NCBI GenBank assembly: GCA_965116745.1
Contig: OZ220701.1
Coordinates: 2,170,001 to 2,234,000, forward strand
Direction: 5' to 3'
DNA length: 64,000 nucleotides
DNA from: VXPW01 sp965116745
GTDB taxonomy: Bacteria; Pseudomonadota; Alphaproteobacteria; TMED109
The notes under the pieces are model-generated. The model saw nothing but the letters and a program-made list of their open reading frames with translations. It searched no databases and was not told where the DNA came from. How positions within the stretch are numbered: the first letter of the stretch is position 1; every line of letters begins with the position of its first letter. The translations under genes were made by a program, and so were the position numbers. Positions 1 through 8,475 of the stretch are shown piece after piece.

Positions 1-1332
1 GCTGTTCGGGCCACCCAAGGACGGCATGCCGTACTTCGCCTGCATGTCCTCGGGCACCTCGAGCCGACGCAAGGCCTCGATCTGCCACTGCGGCGATCCG
101 TACCACACCGTGTCCGAGCCCCAGATCACGTGGTCGGCGCCGAGGTCGCGAACGAGCGTGCCCATCAGGGCAGCCGAGAAGCGCGGGTGCGCCACTGCGG
201 AGTTCGCGAATGATGTACCGATCTCGCCGTACACGTTGGAGACGCCGTGCTCTTCCGGGATGCGGGTGAGGTCGGTCACCCACTTGATCTCGCCGCCGGA
301 CTCCTCGAACTCCTTCCAAGCCTGGTCAGGCAGCTCAAGGAACGGCCGCAGACCGGAGTGGTAGATCACGAAGTTCATGTCCGGCCAATCCTTGGCCGCC
401 TGCGGCAGGTCGTCCAGGGTGGCGTACTGCCACACGCCCGGGAATGACACCTCGTAGTCCGGAGGCAGCAGGCCCTTGTGGGTGCAGATGGTGTTGATGC
501 CCGCCTTCAGCGACTTCTCGTAGAAGGGGTACATGATCTCTTCATCGTCCAGGCGCCACGGGTATTTCGACGGCGACAGCGGGTCACCGATCGTGTAGGA
601 CTTCCATGAATCGGGGCGAAGTGTTTCGATCGCCTGGTCGACCGCATCCATCCAGCCTGGCTGGCCCGGCGTAATGACGGAGTGCGCAAGCATCCGCTGT
701 GCGCCGGCAAAGTCGTTGACCAGGTCACGGGCGGCCGTGATCTGCTCGTTCGACAGGAGCCACCAGGTCGGGTCGTCGAACGGCGCGCCCGAGAGCAGCG
801 CCATCTTCGTGTCACTGGTGTACCAGAGCTCGCGGATGTAGTTCTCGAACTTGTACCGCGCAAGGCTGAGCCCTTCTTCCTTCAGCTTCGGGTTCCAGTG
901 CTCTGCAGCAAACTCACCCAAGCCGAGGATGGCTTCGTGTGCGAAGTCGTCACGCAGGAAGTGGGTCTGGTCATCCAGGATGAACTGGCCCGCCAGCTGC
1001 TTGTCACGCTCGCTCATCATCTCCGGGTCGCGGGCTTCCGCCTCGCCGACCTGGAAGACCCCGCCGCCATAAATCTCGTTCATGGCGATGAATGCAGTCG
1101 CCATTCCGCAGCTCGTCTGCAGGAACGCACGCCGGCTCATGCCGAGGTGCTTTGCGTTCTCCTCCGCAAGGTCCAGAATCCGCTGCTCAACGCGCTTCTG
1201 GGTTTCAGACTGCTTGGGGGGCAGATACTCCCCGTTGGAGACAATCTGCGTTGGAACCGGAAGGTCGAGATCAAGCTTTTCAGCTCCGTCGACCAGTGCC
1301 TGCTCCCGCTCGCTTAGCCACACGTGGGCCAT
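1..1332 (-). CDS. Amidohydrolase family 2 protein (TIM barrel), C-terminus cut by window edge
   Basis: A metal-dependent hydrolase of the amidohydrolase_2 type; the substrate cannot be told. The frame is open for 444 codons from ATG at 1332, preceded by GGAGG, and runs off the left edge. Visible landmarks are DDQTHF (an N-terminal metal-ligand-like D-x-x-H, about residue 112), IYHSG and AHPRF (mid-barrel His positions) and WGSDTVW near the visible end, the conserved Asp of the family. An SRRAFLQ motif resembling a twin-arginine signal lies about 65 residues in, followed by a hydrophobic run, so the protein may be exported from an internal start or carry an N-terminal extension. It is transcribed alone, away from the SH3 gene. 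Family assignment is fairly sure; function is open. Confidence 0.75.
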   Translation of the reverse strand, partial: MAHVWLSEREQALVDGAEKLDLDLPVPTQIVSNGEYLPPKQSETQKRVEQRILDLAEENAKHLGMSRRAFLQTSCGMATAFIAMNEIYGGGVFQVGEAEARDPEMMSERDKQLAGQFILDDQTHFLRDDFAHEAILGLGEFAAEHWNPKLKEEGLSLARYKFENYIRELWYTSDTKMALLSGAPFDDPTWWLLSNEQITAARDLVNDFAGAQRMLAHSVITPGQPGWMDAVDQAIETLRPDSWKSYTIGDPLSPSKYPWRLDDEEIMYPFYEKSLKAGINTICTHKGLLPPDYEVSFPGVWQYATLDDLPQAAKDWPDMNFVIYHSGLRPFLELPDQAWKEFEESGGEIKWVTDLTRIPEEHGVSNVYGEIGTSFANSAVAHPRFSAALMGTLVRDLGADHVIWGSDTVWYGSPQWQIEALRRLEVPEDMQAKYGMPSLGGPNS

Positions 1333-1524
1333 AAGTTTCCTCCTCCGTTTCCACATCGTGGAGGCGATGCAGAAACTTCTATTGCACACTCTTAACCATA
1401 TACCGAAGTCCCGACAAAGCAAGTTTTCCGCGGCGGACAGCGAGGGATTCCCTGGGGATTTGAAGTGGCATCGGTACGCATACACGATAGATTGCCGGGA
1501 GGTGCTCGGCCTCTGGAGACATCC

Positions 1525-1965
1525 ATGATCAGACTCCGTTCCATCTGCGCTTGCACGGCTTTGGGACTTGCGCTCGGCATTGCATGCCTCGCCGGCCTCT
1601 CGCCAACGCCAGTTCACGGTGCAGACCAGCCGTTCCAGCTGGCCACGCTGATGACCGGTTCCGAGGGAGGCATTCGTGACGCCATGGAAGAGGATTTCGT
1701 TCCTGCCAAGAAACAGGCGGCAGGCTGCCGTTCATTCAGTTCCGACAGCGGCAGTGCAAACCGGTTCATGAATTCGCGGCTGCTGACCGCTCGTCCGCAC
1801 GCGACGGTCCACCTGGGCCCCGGCAAGCACTTCTGCGTCTCCGGCTTCGTCGTCGGACGCGATCTTCGCTTGCAAGTCGTCGGGGAGAAAACCGGCTGGT
1901 TCCGCATCAAGCTCGGCAACGTGGAAGGCTGGGTCGCCGCCCAAAGCGTCCGCCGTGAACTCTGA
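1525..1965 (+). CDS. Exported SH3-like domain protein
   Basis: A 146-residue protein with an N-terminal signal peptide (about residues 1-33, ending near PVHGA) and a C-terminal bacterial SH3 (SH3b) domain over roughly the last 65 residues, closing with GWVAAQSVRREL. Such domains usually bind cell-wall or protein ligands in the periplasm. The ATG at 1525 is preferred over an in-frame GTG at 1465 because GGAG lies just upstream and the signal peptide then starts correctly. Its stop overlaps the start of the next gene (TGATG), so it is translationally coupled to the decarboxylase alpha subunit, an unexpected partner for a periplasmic protein. The mature part has two cysteines (GCRS and HFCVS). 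Role unknown. Confidence 0.75.
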   Translation: MIRLRSICACTALGLALGIACLAGLSPTPVHGADQPFQLATLMTGSEGGIRDAMEEDFVPAKKQAAGCRSFSSDSGSANRFMNSRLLTARPHATVHLGPGKHFCVSGFVVGRDLRLQVVGEKTGWFRIKLGNVEGWVAAQSVRREL

Positions 1966-2510
1966 TGGCAGTCCCAGCGCCGATGTCGGTCGAAGTGCCG
2001 ACGACGTGGCCGGACACGCTCTTCGACACGTTGAAGCAGGCCGGCATCGGCCAGGTCGGGCATGTCCCGGATGCCGGCCACGCACGTCTGATCGACCGTT
2101 GCGACCGTGATCCCGAGATCGCCGTAACCGGCCTCACCAGCGAGGAAGAGGGAGTCGGATTGGCAGCCGGAGCATGGCTGGGCGGGCAGCGCGCCGCCCT
2201 GCTGATGCAGTCCAGCGGGCTTGGCAACTGCGTCAACGCCATTTCGTCGCTCGCCGAAGCCGGGCAGTTTCCACTACTCATGATCATTACGATGCGTGGC
2301 GAATGGGGGGAGTTCAATCCATGGCAGGTACCACTGGGCCGGGCCGCCCGCGACGTGCTGCTGGCCATCGACTGCCGCGTTCTGAACGTGCATCGGCCGG
2401 ACGAGGTCGGCGATACGGCCCTGGCTGCTGCGCGACTCGCGTTTGACTCGTCGCAACGCGTCGCAATGCTGCTAACCCAACGTCTCATCGGAACCAAGGC
2501 TTTTCGATAA
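1965..2510 (+). CDS. Thiamine-diphosphate decarboxylase alpha subunit, sulfopyruvate/phosphonopyruvate type
   Basis: The N-terminal (pyrimidine-binding) half of a two-subunit TPP-dependent 2-oxoacid decarboxylase, 181 residues, matching the size of ComD-type subunits. VPDAGH near residue 37, TSEEEGVGLAAGAW (with the Glu that activates the cofactor) and LLMQSSGLGNC are family hallmarks. It overlaps the SH3 gene at 1965 and the beta subunit at 2510 (TAATG), so the two halves are made together. Family members act on sulfopyruvate or phosphonopyruvate; the true substrate here cannot be read from sequence. No sulfoacetaldehyde acetyltransferase, phosphonate or coenzyme M gene is visible in the window, so a standard sulfonate pathway is not supported locally. 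Confidence 0.8.
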   Translation: MAVPAPMSVEVPTTWPDTLFDTLKQAGIGQVGHVPDAGHARLIDRCDRDPEIAVTGLTSEEEGVGLAAGAWLGGQRAALLMQSSGLGNCVNAISSLAEAGQFPLLMIITMRGEWGEFNPWQVPLGRAARDVLLAIDCRVLNVHRPDEVGDTALAAARLAFDSSQRVAMLLTQRLIGTKAFR

Positions 2511-3115
2511 TGACCGGCGACCTGACCCGCCAGATGATCGCTGATCGACTGGTTGGCAACGATGCCGACCTGCTGGTTGTGACCGGGCTGGGCGGCACCG
2601 CCTGGGACGCCAGCCGCGCAGGCGACCGCGAGCTCACCTACTACCTCTGGGGTGGCATGGGTTTGGCCGCCAGCATGGGTTTGGGTCTTGCGCTGAGCCG
2701 CCCGGATCGCCGGGTCCTGGTGCTGACCGGTGACGGCGAGATGCTGATGGGCCTCGGCAGTCTGGCCACGGTTGCCCGCGCAGCACCGGGCAATCTGGCG
2801 GTCGTCGTGGTCGACAACGAGCTGTACGGCGAAACGGGCGGCCAGATGTCGCACACCGCCGGCGCCTGTGACCTCGCTGCCGTGGCCCGAGCGACAGGTA
2901 TCGCGGACTCCCGCCGCGTTTCCGAGGCGGCCGAGCTGGAGGACGTAGCCAATGCCCTCAGAACCCTGGGGCCGGAAAGACAGGGCCCGCTGTTTGCGGT
3001 CGTCCAGGTGCCGGGCCAGTTGTCCGGCCCGCCGGCCGAGCTCCCGCCGCGCGACGGTACGTACTTGAAGCACCGCTTTCGAGAAGCTTTGATGGGGTCG
3101 GCTGTACTCCGCTGA
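2510..3115 (+). CDS. Thiamine-diphosphate decarboxylase beta subunit, sulfopyruvate/phosphonopyruvate type
   Basis: The C-terminal (diphosphate-binding) half of the same enzyme, 201 residues. The TPP/Mg motif is clear: LTGDGEMLMGLGSLAT near residue 74, then VVVVDNELYGETGGQ about 30 residues later supplying the Asn and the flexible active-site loop. It starts at ATG 2510 overlapping the alpha-subunit stop, and ends 48 bp before panC in the same direction. Split subunits of this pattern are known for sulfopyruvate decarboxylase (ComE) and related decarboxylases. The beta subunit lacks any fused acceptor domain, so simple decarboxylation to an aldehyde is the likely reaction. Substrate unassigned. 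Confidence 0.8.
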   Translation: MTGDLTRQMIADRLVGNDADLLVVTGLGGTAWDASRAGDRELTYYLWGGMGLAASMGLGLALSRPDRRVLVLTGDGEMLMGLGSLATVARAAPGNLAVVVVDNELYGETGGQMSHTAGACDLAAVARATGIADSRRVSEAAELEDVANALRTLGPERQGPLFAVVQVPGQLSGPPAELPPRDGTYLKHRFREALMGSAVLR

Positions 3116-3163
3116 CAGCGTCGGGTCCAGCTCTCCATACCCGCTCAGACCAGGCAAGATGGC

Positions 3164-4009
3164 ATGAAGGTGGTCCGCAAGGTCTCGGAGTTGAGGTCCG
3201 CCGTCCAGCAATGGCGTGCGGCCCGTCTCAGCGTGGCTCTGGTTCCAACGATGGGAGCGCTGCACGCGGCGCATGCCGCGCTGGTTGCCGACGCCCGCAA
3301 CCGCGCTGACCGCGTCGTCGCGACGATCTTTGTCAATCCGCGCCAGTTTGGCGATGACGAGGATCTCGCCGAGTACCCCAGAACCGAAGAAGCTGATCTC
3401 CGGCAACTGCGAGCAGGCGGCGTGGACCTCGTCTTCGCACCACCGGTGGAAGAAATGTACCCGGAACGCTTCGCTACATCCGTGATCTTGACCGGCCCGG
3501 CGGAGGGCCTGTGCGGCGCAGCTCGTCCAGGGCACTTTGACGGGGTCGCGACGGTGGTTGCGAAACTTCTCCTGCAGTGCCTGCCCGATCTCGCCGTGTT
3601 CGGCGAAAAGGACTACCAGCAGCTCCTGGTGATCCGAAGGATGGCTCAAGACCTTGATATACCAGTGAAAATCGTTGGCGTTCCGACCGTGCGTGAAGCC
3701 GATGGCCTCGCATGTTCCTCACGAAACGGCTACTTGAACCGGAGTGAACGAGCAGCCGCACCGGCGCTCTACCAATCGTTGCGGAGCGCCGCCCAGCAAA
3801 TCTCCGATGGCAGCGACGTTTTGCCTGCCGTCAGCGAAGCGCGCGAATCGATTCTCAATGGGGGCTTCCAGGCGGTGGAGTACATCGAGCTTCGCCGCGC
3901 CGATACCCTGGATCATCCGTCCGGTCGCGACGGAACGCCCGCACGGCTGCTGGCCGCAGCCCAGTTGGGCACCACCCGCCTGATCGATAACGTCGGGCTA
4001 ACTTTTTGA
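3164..4009 (+). CDS. panC: Pantoate--beta-alanine ligase
   Basis: Cytoplasmic ligase that joins pantoate and beta-alanine with ATP to give pantothenate, the last step of vitamin B5 synthesis. The 281 residues match the usual length. Hallmarks include PTMGALHAAH (residues 28-37, the HIGH-like nucleotide site), FVNPRQFGDDEDL, GEKDYQQLLVIRRM and SSRNGYLNRSER (the KMSKS-like region). It follows the two-subunit decarboxylase by 48 bp on the same strand, which suggests co-transcription. No panB, panD or panE is visible here. The tRNA-Arg gene follows 52 bp downstream. Confidence 0.95.
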   Translation: MKVVRKVSELRSAVQQWRAARLSVALVPTMGALHAAHAALVADARNRADRVVATIFVNPRQFGDDEDLAEYPRTEEADLRQLRAGGVDLVFAPPVEEMYPERFATSVILTGPAEGLCGAARPGHFDGVATVVAKLLLQCLPDLAVFGEKDYQQLLVIRRMAQDLDIPVKIVGVPTVREADGLACSSRNGYLNRSERAAAPALYQSLRSAAQQISDGSDVLPAVSEARESILNGGFQAVEYIELRRADTLDHPSGRDGTPARLLAAAQLGTTRLIDNVGLTF

Positions 4010-4061
4010 CCGCGCAACCCTTGCCATGGCTGCCCGTCGGACTACCCTACCGCAGCCTGCG

Positions 4062-4138
4062 GCGCCCGTAGCTCAACTGGATAGAGCACCTGACTACGGA
4101 TCAGGAGGCTGAGGGTTCGAATCCTTCCGGGCGCGCCA
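4062..4138 (+). tRNA. tRNA-Arg (anticodon ACG)
   Basis: Full cloverleaf of 77 nt with encoded CCA. The acceptor stem GCGCCCG pairs with CGGGCGC, the anticodon loop is CTACGGA in a CCTGA/TCAGG stem, and the T arm is GAGGG-TTCGAAT-CCTTC with one G-T pair. An ACG anticodon is normally edited to ICG by TadA, reading CGU, CGC and CGA. Confidence 0.95.
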
Positions 4139-4235
4139 ACAGCAACGTCTCATGGCGCTGTCGATGGAGCCGGTGAACCCGTCTGTCAGCACAGTGTCAC
4201 CGGCTGCATCCAATCACATCATCGGAGTTGATCGA

Positions 4236-4748
4236 ATGGGAACCCTACTTGTTGGACGGGAAGGTCTGGGCGCACGCTTCGGCCTGATCATGCTGGTCGG
4301 GTCGCTGCTGATGGCCGCCCCGGCCAACGCCGATGACATGGATGATCGCGTGGCGGCGTTCAAGCTGTTTACGAATTGCGAACCCATTGACTTCCGCGTG
4401 GGTGGATTGAACCCGGTGGCTGAGCACATCAACCTCACCCGGGAAGCGATTATTGCCACCGTCGAACGCCGACTCAATGCTGCGGACCTGTACGGCCCTG
4501 ATTCCGATACCTACCTGTTTATCAATGTGAATCTCTCGGATGAAGCGTATGACATCATTCTCGCGTTGAAGAAGCAGCTGTATGATCGTTACTCCGGCGA
4601 AAGCCAGCCGGCCACCACTTGGCCAACCGGTGCCGTCGGCACCCACGAAAGCAGTCCGGACGCGATCCTGGCCGTGATCGACGGCCTGATGGACAGGTTT
4701 CTCGGCGAATTTCAGCGTGTAAACGAAGAGGCGTGCAGCCAGCGCTAG
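4236..4748 (+). CDS. Hypothetical exported protein
   Basis: A 170-residue protein I do not recognise. The N-terminus has a basic region, a hydrophobic core and an AANA-like signal-peptidase site around residue 27, so it is probably periplasmic. The mature part is mixed alpha/beta, with one Cys near the start (TNCEP) and one at the end (EEACSQR). ATG 4236 is chosen because GGAG lies eight bases upstream and the signal peptide begins there; an in-frame ATG at 4152 lacks these and would start 14 bp after the tRNA. It stands alone between the tRNA and a convergent TRAP operon. Confidence 0.6.
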   Translation: MGTLLVGREGLGARFGLIMLVGSLLMAAPANADDMDDRVAAFKLFTNCEPIDFRVGGLNPVAEHINLTREAIIATVERRLNAADLYGPDSDTYLFINVNLSDEAYDIILALKKQLYDRYSGESQPATTWPTGAVGTHESSPDAILAVIDGLMDRFLGEFQRVNEEACSQR

Positions 4749-4803
4749 CCCTGCCCGGCCCCAACGCCCGGCGTCCGGCCCTCGCACAAACTGCGCGCAG
4801 TCC

Positions 4804-4830
4804 GCGCCCGGTGATGGACGTCCCGGGCGC
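4804..4830. terminator. GC-rich hairpin in convergent intergenic space
   Basis: GCGCCCGG (4804-4811) and CCGGGCGC (4823-4830) form a perfect 8-bp stem with an 11-base loop, between a plus-strand gene ending at 4748 and a minus-strand gene ending at 4988. No T-run follows on either side, so it could be a bidirectional terminator, or only a chance hairpin in GC-rich DNA. Confidence 0.35.
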
Positions 4831-4987
4831 CCGCGCCGGGCCGCGGCGAGGACCGTAGCAACCTGCCCGCCCGCGGGTGCCCCCTGTCATCCGACCCCAT
4901 CGCCTCGTGCGCTTTGACCGATTGAATCCGGGCCTGGTGATTCGTTCGCGGCCGGCCCGTCACCGCCGCGGTCTTGACGTGCCCCGC

Positions 4988-6346
4988 CTACCCCATCGTC
5001 CTTGGCAGCCACAACACGATCCCTGGAAACGCCAGCAGGACCGCAACCGTGAGCAGGTCGGCGACGAAGAATGGCCCGATGCCGCGAAAGACGTCCTGAA
5101 GCGGAATGGCGAGCGAACGCCCCTCTGAATCGCGAAGTTCCCGCGAAACTCCTGCGACGACGAAGCAATTGAGACCTATCGGCGGGGTGATCAGGCAGAT
5201 CTCCGCCATCTTGACGACGATGATGCCGAACCAGATCGGGTCATAGCCCAGCGCGACGACGGCCGGAAAGACGACCGGAAGCGTCAGCACCAGCATCCCG
5301 ATCGCATCCATGAACATGCCGAGCACGGCATAGGCGAGCAGAATGCAGATCATGATGAGGATCGGGGGCATGTCGAGCGTGACGACCCAATCTGCAAACA
5401 CGCTCGGCAGACCAGCGAAGCCCAGGAACCGTACAAACAGGAACACGCCCCAGATCAGCGTGAAGATCATGACGGTGAGCTTCGCGGTCTCCATCAGCGC
5501 CATGCGGAGTCGTCCGCCCATCTCGCGAAGCGCACGTTCCCGGTAGGCCCTGATCACGTAGAAGCAGAACACCACCATGGCGCCTAGCGCACCCGCTTCC
5601 GTGGGCGTCGCGGCACCGGTGTACAGCGCGCCGAAGATCACGCCGATGACCATGAAAATGGGCAGCGTGCCGGGCAGGCTCTGAAAGCGCTGGCGCCATG
5701 TGAAGCCGGTGATCGGCCGGCCCAGCCCCGGGCGGAACCTGCACATTCCGATGATCAGCCCGGCGTAAATCAGGGCCGACACGATCCCCGGCAGGAACCC
5801 GGCCAGCAGCAGGCGACCGACCGACTCCTCGACGATGATGGCGTATACGACAAGAATCGCCGATGGCGGAATCAGTGATGCGAGCGTTCCGCCCGCCGCG
5901 ATCACCCCTGCCGTCAGCCGCCGGTCGTATGCGTTGCGCATCATGTCGGGGATGGCGACCCTGGAGAACACAGCTGCCGTCGCGGTCGATGCGCCGGACA
6001 CTGCCGCGAAGCCGGCCGCCGCGAACACCGTGGCTACGGCCAGCCCTCCCGGAACCCAGCCGAACCAGCGTCGCGCCGCTTCGAACAGGCGTGATGTGAG
6101 TCCCGCGTGAAACGCGAGAAATCCGATCAGGATGAAGAGCGGCAGCACCGACAGCGGATAGGTGACTGCCTTCGAATGCGGGATCGTGCCGGCGATGGCT
6201 CCCGCCACGTCCCAGTTCCGGAGCGCGAGCAAGCCGAGGAAGCCGGTAAGCGCGGCCGCAACGAACACGCGGACGCCAATGACCACGAAGACGATAAGAA
6301 GGCAAACCCCGACCATGCCGATCGTGGCGTTGTCCAAGCCGAGCAT
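4988..6346 (-). CDS. dctM: TRAP transporter large permease (DctM)
   Basis: The large membrane subunit of a tripartite ATP-independent periplasmic transporter, 452 residues with about 12 or more hydrophobic segments. Family signatures include SGASTATAAVFSRVAIPDM, GGTLASLIPPSAILVVYA, TPTEAGALGA and the C-terminal LITPPIGLNCFVVAGV. It couples Na+ or H+ entry to uptake of a ligand delivered by the binding protein. The start ATG overlaps the dctQ stop by one base (TGATG), so it is coupled to dctQ. Substrate is probably a carboxylate or sulfonate; not readable. Confidence 0.9.
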   Translation of the reverse strand: MLGLDNATIGMVGVCLLIVFVVIGVRVFVAAALTGFLGLLALRNWDVAGAIAGTIPHSKAVTYPLSVLPLFILIGFLAFHAGLTSRLFEAARRWFGWVPGGLAVATVFAAAGFAAVSGASTATAAVFSRVAIPDMMRNAYDRRLTAGVIAAGGTLASLIPPSAILVVYAIIVEESVGRLLLAGFLPGIVSALIYAGLIIGMCRFRPGLGRPITGFTWRQRFQSLPGTLPIFMVIGVIFGALYTGAATPTEAGALGAMVVFCFYVIRAYRERALREMGGRLRMALMETAKLTVMIFTLIWGVFLFVRFLGFAGLPSVFADWVVTLDMPPILIMICILLAYAVLGMFMDAIGMLVLTLPVVFPAVVALGYDPIWFGIIVVKMAEICLITPPIGLNCFVVAGVSRELRDSEGRSLAIPLQDVFRGIGPFFVADLLTVAVLLAFPGIVLWLPRTMG

Positions 6347-6984
6347 CAGGGTCGATCCCTGCCGTGGCCGGTACCTTGGGGGTCGCGCGGCGCCGCATCC
6401 CGCGTCTGACTGATGTTCTCGGCCGCCGTCTCCTCCACCTCCTTCAAGAGCGGCACAGCGACCGGATCGCGGTCGGGATGGATGACCAGGCGAGCGTAGC
6501 CCGCCAGCTGCAGCAGCAAGCGCCCGAGCAATATGGTGAGTGCAACCGGAACGACCAGTTTGGCCGGCCAGGTCACAAGCTCGATGTCGATCGTCGAGTC
6601 ACCGAAATTGAGGGCGCGCTCGAAATGACGGTACGAGTAGGGAATCAGTACCGCGACGATGAATACCGCGAGCGCCGTCCCGGCGGTTTCCGCGATCCAC
6701 AGCGTCCGACCCTTCAGGCGCCCCACCAGGAGCTCCATCCGAACATGGCCGCCGACCCGCTGGACGAAGGAAATCGCAAGCACGGCGAACCCGACCATGG
6801 AAACCTCGACGATGTCGATGTAACCGAAGATGGGTGCCCGGAACACGGTACGCAGGACGATTTGGGCGACCCCCAACAGCATCAGCGCGAAGATCAGCAG
6901 GCCGGCCACGAGGTTGAGACGGCTCTCGACCCAACCGAACCACTGGTCGGCCACCGTCAGACCTCGGCCAAAGCTGTCCCTCAC
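6346..6984 (-). CDS. dctQ: TRAP transporter small permease (DctQ)
   Basis: The small membrane subunit of the TRAP complex, 212 residues with four predicted transmembrane helices (around residues 22-45, 55-78, 95-115 and 140-165). Family-typical stretches are LRTVFRAPIFGYIDIVE and FVQRVGGHVRMELL. The C-terminal tail of about 40 residues is hydrophilic and longer than usual. It starts at GTG 6984 with only a weak ribosome site, 72 bp after the binding-protein stop, in the order dctP-dctQ-dctM. Confidence 0.88.
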   Translation of the reverse strand: MRDSFGRGLTVADQWFGWVESRLNLVAGLLIFALMLLGVAQIVLRTVFRAPIFGYIDIVEVSMVGFAVLAISFVQRVGGHVRMELLVGRLKGRTLWIAETAGTALAVFIVAVLIPYSYRHFERALNFGDSTIDIELVTWPAKLVVPVALTILLGRLLLQLAGYARLVIHPDRDPVAVPLLKEVEETAAENISQTRDAAPRDPQGTGHGRDRP

Positions 6985-7056
6985 GAACAGGCCCGATCGG
7001 ACATCACGCGCACTGGTGCATGGGCCGGCGTGACGAAGCGAGCGACACGAACGCGG

Positions 7057-8079
7057 CTAGTAGGCCTGTCCAACGGCACCGAAGATCGCCTCGATGATTT
7101 CGCGGGCATCGAACCGGTCCTGGTTTTCCTCGATCCAAGCCTCAATCACCGGCCGGCCGGCAGCGGCACGAAACTCTGCGAGGTCGGCTTCCGAGTAGCG
7201 GATCTCCACGAGCTCTCGCCGGAGCATCGGCAGGTTCTTCTCGTCCATCGCGATATAGGCCTGGATCTGGGTCTCGATGACGTCCTCCTTCACATCATCA
7301 AGCAAGGTCTTGTATTGGGGAGGCAAGCTCTCGTAGGCGTTGATCGAAAACGCTATTGGACAGTCGGACGTGCCAGGCGTCAGGTTGGAAGTGAACCATT
7401 CCGTGACCTCGTGGATCTTGTAGTCAACGTGGCCGTACGAGAACGGGAAGGACACCGCGTCCATCGTTCCCTGCTGGACACCGGTGTAGACCTCTGTCGC
7501 AGTTGAACTCGTGGGCGTCGAACCTAGTACCTTCATCGCGCGCCCGAGCCCGCCACCGGCACGAACGGTGAGTCCCTTCCAATCGTCAAGCGTCTGGGGC
7601 GGCTTGCCGCGGCCCAGAAACTCGTACTGCGGCAGGTAGGACGAGACGTACGTCATCGCATTCCACCGGGCAAGCTCCTTCTTGACCGCCGGATGCGCGT
7701 AAACCGCGGCACGGGCGTTTCTGTTGTCCTCCCAGCTCCGCAAGGGCAGGAACGGCATGGTGAGCGCCATCAACGCGGGGTTCTTCCGCGGGTGATAGAA
7801 GTTGCAGAACATGGCAGCCTGGAACGCGTCGATGGAAATGCCGTCGAGATTCTCTCTGGCTTTCGACAGGGCTTCACCGTAGTGGAGCACGATGTTCCAG
7901 TTCCCGTCGGTCTTTTCCGCGACCAACTCGCTGAGGCGCTCGACACCCGCAGTGAAGGCCCGTTCCTTGCCCCAGAGCGAAACGTCCCAGGTCAGCTGCG
8001 GTCCATCGACCTCCGCCGCCCGCGGCCCGGCAACTGGCAGCAGAAGCGCCGTCAGCAGCGCCAGCCCTGTCGCATGCAT
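7057..8079 (-). CDS. dctP: TRAP transporter substrate-binding protein (DctP)
   Basis: Periplasmic binding protein that captures the ligand for the DctQM permease. 340 residues with a signal peptide (about 1-21, ending GPRAA) and the DctP fold. Landmarks are LHYGEALSKARENLDGI near residue 61, LDDWKGLTVRAGGG about residue 160 (region of the conserved ligand-binding Arg) and VSFPFSYGHVDYKIHEV. ATG 8079 is chosen because it begins the signal peptide; the frame stays open upstream to 8436 but that part is proline/arginine-rich and not protein-like. An AraC-type regulator lies upstream on the same strand and may control the operon. Confidence 0.88.
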   Translation of the reverse strand: MHATGLALLTALLLPVAGPRAAEVDGPQLTWDVSLWGKERAFTAGVERLSELVAEKTDGNWNIVLHYGEALSKARENLDGISIDAFQAAMFCNFYHPRKNPALMALTMPFLPLRSWEDNRNARAAVYAHPAVKKELARWNAMTYVSSYLPQYEFLGRGKPPQTLDDWKGLTVRAGGGLGRAMKVLGSTPTSSTATEVYTGVQQGTMDAVSFPFSYGHVDYKIHEVTEWFTSNLTPGTSDCPIAFSINAYESLPPQYKTLLDDVKEDVIETQIQAYIAMDEKNLPMLRRELVEIRYSEADLAEFRAAAGRPVIEAWIEENQDRFDAREIIEAIFGAVGQAY

Positions 8080-8475
8080 TCTCGTCACCGCGTGTCGCCT
8101 CCGACGCCACGAGCCTCTTGCAACGCCTGGATCCAGTATCCCGGAGGCGGCGCCCGAAGAGACGGACCTGAAGCATATCCGGCACGGGACCCAGATGACG
8201 GCGCGTGCCAAATGCGTGGTCCAGCCGCCTTCATTGCGCAGCCGACGCCGGCAAATCGTCCTTTCGGCCTGCGCCCGCCCGTTTACCCGCCCAACACGCC
8301 GGGACCGGAACGTGTCGTCTCGAACCTGGCTGCAGCCGGCGCGCCCGGGTTTCCTGAGGCGGGGGACCGGAGTCGGCGGGGCCGGTACGCCGCCTGTCGA
8401 TGAACTCGGCCAGGTACCTGGACCCGACGTTTCCATCGCACGCGACGGGGCATGGGAGGCGCGCGCGTGCAGGGG
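8080..8475. other. Intergenic stretch, no gene seen
   Basis: About 400 bp between the AraC-type gene and dctP, both on the minus strand. Open frames here are high-GC read-through with Arg/Pro-rich translations and no ribosome sites. It should hold the dctP promoter, but I cannot point to a convincing box. Confidence 0.5.

Noticed and set aside
8080..8436. N-terminal extension of the first dctP
   Set aside because: Not protein-like; the signal peptide starts at 8079.
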